A stretch of 64,000 nt of DNA, taken from positions 1 to 64,000 of the forward strand of contig JBFIHG010000007.1 in NCBI GenBank assembly GCA_041601945.1. The letters run 5' to 3'. The position numbers and the translations under genes were made by a program. The notes beneath the pieces were generated by a model that was not told where the DNA came from, did no database searches, and saw only the letters and a program-made list of their open reading frames with translations. Shown here piece by piece: positions 58,322 to 64,000 of this stretch (position 1 is the first letter of the stretch; the number at the start of each line of letters is the position of its first letter). This stretch comes from JBFJKD01 sp041601945. Lineage in GTDB: Bacteria; Pseudomonadota; Gammaproteobacteria; Pseudomonadales; Porticoccaceae.

Positions 58322-59092
58322 TTAACTTTTCTCAAACAACCCATGCCGTCCCTTGCCCTGCGCAAAATCAACCGCGCCCTGCAGGCCGTCGACCTCCAAG
58401 GATGCCACACTACCGGCGAATTCGCTGTGCAGCGCATCCTGCAAAGATAGTCCCTGTTGTTCGTACACCGAGCGCCGGTCATTGCGCAGGCAATGTTGAG
58501 GAAAGCTGGCGATGTCATGGGCCAACGCTTCGGCCTGCGCTCGCGCTTCTCCGTTGGGGACCACGCGGTTTGCCAGACCCATGGCATAGGCTTCTGTGGC
58601 AGCGACCGGACGCCCCGTAAGAATCAGATCCATGGCTCGTCCGATACCAATAATACGCGGCAATCTAACGGTACCTCCGTCAATCAGCGGCACACCCCAA
58701 CGCCGACAGAAAACGCCAAAAACTGCACTTTCTTCCACAATTCGTATATCACACCACAGCGCCAATTCCATTCCACCCGCGACTGCGTAGCCCGCAACTG
58801 CCGCTATAACGGGTTTGGACAGTAGCATTCGACTCGGGCCCATCGGACCATCGCCAAGCGCTTCCAATCGATTGCGTCGCGACTTATCCGCCAGGGCCTT
58901 AAGGTCGGCGCCGGCACAGAACGTACCGTTGGCACCGTAGAATACTGCCACCCGTGCTTCATCATCCGCGTCAAACTGCCGAAACGCTTGCGCCAGTGCT
59001 TGCGCGGTTGGCCCGTCAACCGCATTACGCGCCTCCAGTCGGTCGAGCACCACGGTGGTGACGGGTCCATTTTTCTCGATGGAAACACTCAT
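58322..59092 (-). CDS. Crotonase/enoyl-CoA hydratase family protein
   Basis: 256-residue crotonase-fold protein acting on an acyl-CoA thioester. The oxyanion-hole segments are TFCAGADLKALAD and AVAGYAVAGGMELALWCDI. One catalytic-position Glu is kept (GGMELAL). Where classical hydratases have the second Glu, this protein reads VFGVFCRRWGVPLIDGG, so straightforward hydration of enoyl-CoA is doubtful. The segment is common to a large subfamily usually labelled EchA. A good ribosome binding site (AAGGGG) precedes the ATG at 59092. It stands alone. Confidence 0.87.
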   Translation of the reverse strand: MSVSIEKNGPVTTVVLDRLEARNAVDGPTAQALAQAFRQFDADDEARVAVFYGANGTFCAGADLKALADKSRRNRLEALGDGPMGPSRMLLSKPVIAAVAGYAVAGGMELALWCDIRIVEESAVFGVFCRRWGVPLIDGGTVRLPRIIGIGRAMDLILTGRPVAATEAYAMGLANRVVPNGEARAQAEALAHDIASFPQHCLRNDRRSVYEQQGLSLQDALHSEFAGSVASLEVDGLQGAVDFAQGKGRHGLFEKS

Positions 59093-59427
59093 GTCTACCC
59101 CTTGATTTCACCAGTTAATTGACCTCCGGGACGAATATTGCGCACGTACACCGCTCAAATTAGTACCCCCCACGATCAAACTTACAGTAGCCCACCAAGT
59201 CACCGCAACCCAGTTATGTCCGGTATTTTTTTACAGGAATGGTAAGGCGGGGCGCCTAAATTCTTATGCGAGTTACAATTCAATCAATTGCAGACGGGCA
59301 AATAATATTGACTTACAAATCTGTGTCCGCAACAAGCTTGTGCAATATGCCGTTGCGCAGATATTTTTTAAAGTACGTGCGAGCGGCAGCGATTTTACGC
59401 AGCGAACGCTGCCGACGCCAAACAGAC
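59093..59427. other. Non-coding region between aceF and the crotonase gene
   Basis: 335 nt. It contains the crotonase ribosome binding site and a short GC hairpin, AGGCG-GGG-CGCCT, near 59245. A GCAGC/GCTGC hairpin lies just after the aceF stop, followed by a weak T/A stretch that might terminate aceEF. No gene is supported here. Confidence 0.4.
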
Positions 59428-60849
59428 TCACAACAGCAGGCGTCGAATATCCCCCAACAACGCAACCAGTTCAGTCATAAAACGTCCAGCGTCGCCGCCA
59501 TTGACGATACGATGGTCATAAGAGAGCGATAGCGGCAGCATATTGCGGGGCTCGAATTCCCGACCGTTCCACAGGGGTTTTATGTGTGCTTTTGACACAC
59601 CCAGTATGGCAACCTCTGGCGTATTTACTATCGGTGTAAAACCCTTGCCGCCAATCGCGCCGAGACTGGAAATAGTAAAACAACCGCCCTGCATTTCGTT
59701 GACGGTAAGTTTTCCGTCGCGGGCTTTATCGGCCAACTCCGCCACCTCCGCCGCCAGTTGCCATAGCGTTTTTTTATTTACGTCGCGCACCACGGGCACC
59801 ACCAGACCGCGGGGGGTATCGACCGCCAGGCCAATATGGATGTAATGTTTTTGCATGTAGTGTTCGCCATCGCTGTGCAGGGCGCGGTTTAGTACTGGAT
59901 TGCTGGCCAGCGCCACCGCGCAGGCTTTCAGAATGATTGGCACCGGTGTCATTTTTGCACCGCGCGCTTCCCCCTCGGGTTTCAGCGACTGACGAAACGC
60001 TTCCAGTTCGGTGATATCGGCATCGTCGAACTGGGTAACGTGTGGCACGTTGAGCCAGCTGCGGTGCATATTGGCGGCGGTAAGTTTGCCGATTTTGGTC
60101 ATGGCAACCTGTTCGACCTCGCCAAACTGCCCGAAGTCGATATCCGGCACTCCCGGAACTGCGGCACCGCCAGACTGTGGCGCATTGATACGCTGTTTCA
60201 CAAACCCGTGAACATCATCCTTGAGCAAACGACCACGAGGGCCGGTGCCACTGACATTGCGTAACTCGACGCCCAATTCACGCGCCAATTGGCGCACGGC
60301 TGGCCCGGCGTAAATATCGCCGTCGGCCAGTGATTTGCCATTTGCCGCAGGTGGGGCATCCACAGATTGTGGTTGTGTGGGCGCCTTGGTTGCAGCGGTT
60401 TTCTGGTCGGCACCACGGCTTGTAATCCTGTCCTGATCACCATCCCCGGGGACATCCTCGGCACCCGCGTCAGCGACCGCATCGGTTTCACTCGCTGCGG
60501 GTGTTGCCGCTGACTTTTTGTGTGCTGGTGTCTCTGTCGGTTTTGTTGGTGCAGCGCTAACTGCGGATGTTTTTTCTTCCGGCACAGATGCGGTCTGCTC
60601 TGCCTCGCCACTGACTTCGATCTCCACCAGAGGCACGCCTTCCTTGTCGATACGCTGTCCTTCGGTCACCAGTATCGCGATAATTTTGCCCGCTTTGCTG
60701 GCGGGTATTTCCATGGTGGCTTTATCGGATTCGAGAACCACGAGCGTATCGTCCAGCGCCACCGTATCCCCAACAGCGATGGGGATTTCGATCACCTCGA
60801 CTTCCTCCGCACCGCCCAGATCTGGAACTTTGATAATCTCAGTGGCCAT
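59428..60849 (-). CDS. aceF: Pyruvate dehydrogenase E2, dihydrolipoyl acetyltransferase
   Basis: Core of the pyruvate dehydrogenase complex; passes the acetyl group from its lipoyl arm to CoA. One N-terminal lipoyl domain (residues 1-80, lipoylated Lys in LESDKATMEIP) is followed by an Ala/Pro/Thr-rich linker. A peripheral subunit-binding domain comes next (AGPAVRQLARELGVELRNVSG), then the catalytic domain with SLSYDHRIVNGG (His active site). At 473 residues it has a single lipoyl domain, against three in E. coli AceF. The ATG is at 60849. No lpd (E3) gene follows in this window. aceE is 113 nt upstream on the same strand. Confidence 0.96.
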   Translation of the reverse strand: MATEIIKVPDLGGAEEVEVIEIPIAVGDTVALDDTLVVLESDKATMEIPASKAGKIIAILVTEGQRIDKEGVPLVEIEVSGEAEQTASVPEEKTSAVSAAPTKPTETPAHKKSAATPAASETDAVADAGAEDVPGDGDQDRITSRGADQKTAATKAPTQPQSVDAPPAANGKSLADGDIYAGPAVRQLARELGVELRNVSGTGPRGRLLKDDVHGFVKQRINAPQSGGAAVPGVPDIDFGQFGEVEQVAMTKIGKLTAANMHRSWLNVPHVTQFDDADITELEAFRQSLKPEGEARGAKMTPVPIILKACAVALASNPVLNRALHSDGEHYMQKHYIHIGLAVDTPRGLVVPVVRDVNKKTLWQLAAEVAELADKARDGKLTVNEMQGGCFTISSLGAIGGKGFTPIVNTPEVAILGVSKAHIKPLWNGREFEPRNMLPLSLSYDHRIVNGGDAGRFMTELVALLGDIRRLLL

Positions 60850-60962
60850 ATGGTACCGCCCTGTTGAACCCTGCCATTGTGCCAATTCCTGTAGCGAATA
60901 TTTTCAATGTCGACCGTTGCGCGCCACCGGGCTCCAGTGGATCCCGGTGCAGCATCGCCCGT

Positions 60963-63611
60963 TTAAACATCCAGCGGATTGGGCTTCTCCGGATCAATAC
61001 CCAGATCAATAATCGCTTTGGATACCACACTTTTTTCGATCTTACCCTGCTGACACAGCGTGTACAGGGTGGCAACCACGATATAGTTGCGATCCACCTC
61101 AAAAAAGCCGCGCAGTTTACTGCGCGTATCGCTGCGTCCAAAGCCGTCCGTGCCCAACACGAAATAATCGCCCGGTATATACGCGCGCAACTGTTCGCCA
61201 TAGGATTTGATGTAATCAGTAGCCGCGATCACCGGGCCGGACCGCTCACTCAGTTGCTGGGTGACGTAGGGGATTTTTGCCTCGGCGTCCGGGTTTAACA
61301 TATTCCAGCGGGTTGCCGCCTGACCATCCCGCGTCAGTTGATTCACGCTGGTCAGACTCCAGATGTCCGCGCTGACCCGGTATTGACTGGCGAGAATTTC
61401 TGCCGCTGCCCGCACTTCATTCAGGATTGCACCGGCACCCAACAGCTGCACCCTGAGTTTACTTTTCTTACCCTCTGCCAACAGATACATGCCACGAATA
61501 ATGCCCGGTTCGGCACCAGCGGGCATGCCGGGATGAACGTAATTTTCGTTCATTACCGTTATGTAATAAAAACAATTTTCCTTGTGCTGGAACATGCGCT
61601 GCAATCCGTCCTGAACAATGACAGCCAACTCGTAACTGTACGCTGGATCGTAGGTGCGACAGTTGGGAATCGTGTTGGCCAGCACATGACTATGCCCGTC
61701 CTGATGCTGAAGCCCCTCGCCATTCAGGGTGGTACGCCCGGCAGTAGCACCGATCAGAAACCCCCGCGCCTGCATATCCCCAGCCGCCCAGGCCAGGTCG
61801 CCAATGCGCTGAAATCCAAACATGGAATAAAAAACATAGAATGGAATCATTGGGTAATCGTAATTACTGTAGGCGGTAGCTAATGCCATCCACGCCGACA
61901 TGGCTCCGGCTTCGTTAATACCCTCCTCGAGAATTTGCCCTTTTTTATCTTCCTTGTAATACAGAATTTGATCGGAGTCATGGGGCACATAGCGCTGCCC
62001 TGCCGAGGAATAAATACCCAACTGCCGAAACATACCTTCCATACCAAAAGTGCGGGCTTCATCGGGCACAATCGGAACAACCCGCGCACCGATTTGTTTA
62101 TCCTTCACCAGATTGGACAGGATTCTGACAAACGCCATGGTGGTGGATATCTCCCGCTTGCCCGTTGTTTCCAGCTGCTTCTGAAACAGGTCGAGAGGCG
62201 GAGTTTCCAGCGCTTCGAAATCTTTCTGTCGAGCCGGCAGGACACCGCCGAGACGCTCGCGCTGCGCGCGCATATAGGTCAGTTCAGGACTATCTTCTGG
62301 CGGGCGATAATAGGGCACGTCCTCCAGCTTGTCATCGGGGATGGGCAGGCCGAAGCGATCGCGAAAATTTTTCAGGCTTTCAATATCGAGTTTTTTCACC
62401 GAGTGGGTATCATTTGCGGCTTCACCAGACTCGCCCATGCCGTAACCCTTGACGGTCATAGCCAGAATCACGGTGGGATGTCCGGTACTTTGCATTGCTT
62501 CGGCGTAAGCGGCATACACTTTGTAGGGATCGTGGCCGCCGCGGTTGAGATACATAATGTCCTTGTCGCTTAAATCCGCAACCAGTTCCGCCAGTTCGGG
62601 GTATTTGCCGAAGAAATGTTCTCGCGTGTAGGCCCCGCCGTTGAACTTGTAGTTTTGCAATTCGCCGTCACACACCTCGTCCATTCTTTTCTGCAAAAAA
62701 CCCTCTTTGTCTGAGGCGAAAAGCGGATCCCAAAAACGTCCCCATACAACCTTGATAACATCCCAACCAGCGCCGCGAAACGCACCCTCCAGTTCCTGAA
62801 TAATTTTGCCGTTGCCGCGCACCGGCCCATCCAGACGTTGCAGGTTGCAGTTCACCACAAACACCAGATTTTCAAGTTGTTCCCGCCCGGCCATGGAGAT
62901 CGCGCCGAGGGATTCCGGTTCATCGCATTCGCCGTCGCCAAGAAACGCCCAGACTTTGCGATCATCCCGAGGCACCAGTCCACGGGCGGACATATAGCGC
63001 ATCACGTGGGCCTGATAAATCGCCTGGATTGGTCCCAGGCCCATGGAAACCGTGGGAAATTGCCAGTAGTCCGGCATCAACCAGGGGTGGGGATAGGACG
63101 ATAATCCATTGCCGTCCACTTCTCGACGGAAACTATCTAGCTGTTCCGCGGTGAGGCGACCTTCGAGAAAGGAACGCGCGTATATGCCAGGTGAACTGTG
63201 CCCCTGGTAATAAATCAGATCGTCGAGATGTTGATCGTTGCGCCCTCGAAAAAAATAGTTAAAGCCGACGTCGTAAAGGGTTGCTGCGGAGGAAAAGGTA
63301 GCAATGTGACCACCCAGGCCGTCCTCATTTTTGTTGGCCCGCATGACCATCGCCATTGCGTTCCAGCGGATCAGGGAGCGAATGCGACGCTCCATAAACA
63401 GGTCGCCCGGCATACGCTTTTCCTGGGCGACCGGAATGGTATTGCAAAATGGCGTGGTGATAGAGCCAGGCAAAGGAATCGCCGCGGCGGTTGCACGATC
63501 AAGTAGTTGTCGAATCAGGAATGCGGCGCGCTCTTCGCCCTGATGTTTGATAACGGCTTCCAGAGAATCCAGCCATTCCTGAGTTTCGCTTTGGTCCAAA
63601 TCCTGCTGCAT
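60963..63611 (-). CDS. aceE: Pyruvate dehydrogenase E1 component, homodimeric type
   Basis: Thiamine-diphosphate enzyme that decarboxylates pyruvate and acetylates the E2 lipoyl group. The 882-residue protein (E. coli 887) has the ThDP/metal motif FLGDGECDEPESLG to VVNCNLQRLDGPVRGNGK. Substrate-binding segments include YYQGHSSPGIYARSFLEGR and GLQHQDGHSHVLANTIPNCR. The ATG is at 63609-63611. The gene is preceded by a 380-nt non-coding stretch with a good promoter and an embedded palindrome. It forms an operon with aceF. Confidence 0.97.
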   Translation of the reverse strand: MQQDLDQSETQEWLDSLEAVIKHQGEERAAFLIRQLLDRATAAAIPLPGSITTPFCNTIPVAQEKRMPGDLFMERRIRSLIRWNAMAMVMRANKNEDGLGGHIATFSSAATLYDVGFNYFFRGRNDQHLDDLIYYQGHSSPGIYARSFLEGRLTAEQLDSFRREVDGNGLSSYPHPWLMPDYWQFPTVSMGLGPIQAIYQAHVMRYMSARGLVPRDDRKVWAFLGDGECDEPESLGAISMAGREQLENLVFVVNCNLQRLDGPVRGNGKIIQELEGAFRGAGWDVIKVVWGRFWDPLFASDKEGFLQKRMDEVCDGELQNYKFNGGAYTREHFFGKYPELAELVADLSDKDIMYLNRGGHDPYKVYAAYAEAMQSTGHPTVILAMTVKGYGMGESGEAANDTHSVKKLDIESLKNFRDRFGLPIPDDKLEDVPYYRPPEDSPELTYMRAQRERLGGVLPARQKDFEALETPPLDLFQKQLETTGKREISTTMAFVRILSNLVKDKQIGARVVPIVPDEARTFGMEGMFRQLGIYSSAGQRYVPHDSDQILYYKEDKKGQILEEGINEAGAMSAWMALATAYSNYDYPMIPFYVFYSMFGFQRIGDLAWAAGDMQARGFLIGATAGRTTLNGEGLQHQDGHSHVLANTIPNCRTYDPAYSYELAVIVQDGLQRMFQHKENCFYYITVMNENYVHPGMPAGAEPGIIRGMYLLAEGKKSKLRVQLLGAGAILNEVRAAAEILASQYRVSADIWSLTSVNQLTRDGQAATRWNMLNPDAEAKIPYVTQQLSERSGPVIAATDYIKSYGEQLRAYIPGDYFVLGTDGFGRSDTRSKLRGFFEVDRNYIVVATLYTLCQQGKIEKSVVSKAIIDLGIDPEKPNPLDV

Positions 63612-63747
63612 TGTGTCATCGACCCTTGTTGATCTTCACGAAAATCGCCGACCTGGCGTCATTGGCATCCATGTTACCTAACTAGGCCTCACCAGGCTCG
63701 AAATACCCCCTTACCCTGCGCACGCAACGAAACATGAGAGGGCCGAC

Positions 63748-63776
63748 ATAATAATGTAGTAAATTTACACATTCAA
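63748..63776 (-). promoter_or_regulatory. aceE: Candidate aceEF promoter
   Basis: Minus strand: TTGAAT (63771-63776), a 17-nt spacer and TATTAT (63748-63753), so four and five consensus matches. Transcription would start near 63741 and give a leader of about 130 nt. The surrounding 170 bp are markedly AT-rich. Confidence 0.55.
63759..63768. promoter_or_regulatory. Palindrome inside the aceEF promoter spacer
   Basis: GTAAATTTAC is a perfect 10-bp palindrome placed between the -35 and -10 of the candidate aceEF promoter. That position is typical of a repressor operator. It does not match the PdhR site as I remember it (AATTGGT-ACCAATT). Confidence 0.35.
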
Positions 63777-63951
63777 CCGATAATTACTGACAACCTGTAT
63801 CATAGCGTCCAATCAAAACTAAAAGATCTGCTGATAACACGCTATTATTCAGTATGTTTAGCTAATTATCCCAGAAATTGATAATATAGTTAAACTACAT
63901 ACTCTGCAGTTATCCCCTCCCTGTCTACGATGACTATTGCGGATAACTGTA

Positions 63952-64000
63952 ATGGCCGTCATTTTCGGTCCGCAACAAGTTGCGCCCGATGCCTGGGTCC
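63952..64000 (+). CDS. Possible start of a plus-strand gene at the right edge
   Basis: An ATG at 63952 opens 16 codons reading MAVIFGPQQVAPDAWV to the end of the window, with GGATAACTG upstream as a weak ribosome binding site. The start resembles amidohydrolase N-termini such as formimidoylglutamate deiminase, but far too little is visible to name it. A second open frame starts at 63930. Confidence 0.3.
   Translation, partial: MAVIFGPQQVAPDAWV

Noticed and set aside
59266..59532. 88-codon plus-strand frame at the end of aceF
   Set aside because: Overlaps aceF by about 100 nt, no ribosome binding site and no recognisable features.
1..64000. tRNA, rRNA, CRISPR arrays, insertion sequences, prophage
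   Set aside because: No T-loop or acceptor patterns, repeat-spacer arrays, transposase or phage genes were seen on either strand.

Overview
The window is a conserved chromosomal housekeeping region of a gammaproteobacterium. Gene content and order match, nearly gene for gene, the Pseudomonas block that runs pcm-truD-ispF-ispD-ftsB-eno-kdsA-pyrG-tilS-accA-dnaE-rnhB-lpxB-lpxA-fabZ-lpxD-skp-bamA-rseP-dxr-cdsA-uppS-frr-pyrH-tsf-rpsB-map-glnD-dapC-dapD, followed by rsmJ, the purC-MBL-bamC-dapA block and aceEF. Base composition is moderate to high GC and codon use looks even throughout. Combined with the lineage-specific insertions listed below, I infer a marine Cellvibrionales-like or related Pseudomonadales bacterium; the genus cannot be set from the sequence alone. 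No tRNA, rRNA, CRISPR array, insertion sequence or prophage was found.

Layout. 1-2216 (minus): the start of a DUF368 membrane protein, pcm, truD and a CigR-like exported protein; surE is missing between truD and pcm. 2358-5653 (plus): a three-gene envelope operon (retropepsin-like lipoprotein, inactive transglutaminase/7TM protein, ATP-grasp ligase) inserted between truD and ispF, with its own promoter and a terminator-like hairpin in the leader. 5742-32950 (minus): a long series of operons for isoprenoid precursors, cell division, glycolysis, KDO, CTP, tRNA lysidine, fatty acid and DNA synthesis, lipid A, the BAM machinery, phospholipid and undecaprenyl phosphate synthesis and translation factors. 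It begins at a strong rpsB promoter with a structured leader. 33011-38534 (plus): map, glnD, dapC, nth. 38600-43427: a second retropepsin, a nitroreductase, an ArsC-like protein, dapD, and a GNAT-deacetylase fusion. 43654-47958: dapE, an EamA permease, rsmJ, an OmpA-family lipoprotein and a small leucine-rich-repeat lipoprotein. 47959-48320: an AT-rich non-coding stretch with DnaA-box-like 9-mers. 48321-54203 (minus): purC, an MBL protein, bamC, dapA, an LpxL-type acyltransferase, DUF2789 and a second MBL protein. 54226-57126: fabV diverging from a halohydrin-dehalogenase-like gene coupled to a TSUP permease. 57463-63611 (minus): a Fax/metaxin-type GST, a crotonase, aceF and aceE. The right edge may hold the start of a plus-strand gene.

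How the genes work together. Most of the window builds the cell envelope: lipid A (lpxA, lpxB, lpxD, lpxL, kdsA), fatty acids (accA, fabH-like, fabZ, fabV), phospholipid and lipid carriers (cdsA, ispD, ispF, dxr, uppS, possibly DUF368), outer-membrane assembly (bamA, bamC, skp, rseP) and the diaminopimelate branch (dapA, dapC, dapD, dapE). The clearest unusual item is the small SDR-fold gene at 55679-56365. It lacks the NAD(P)-binding glycine motif and instead carries both diagnostic halohydrin dehalogenase motifs, T-x4-F-x-G and S-x12-Y-x3-R. It sits 5 nt from an anion-permease-like gene.
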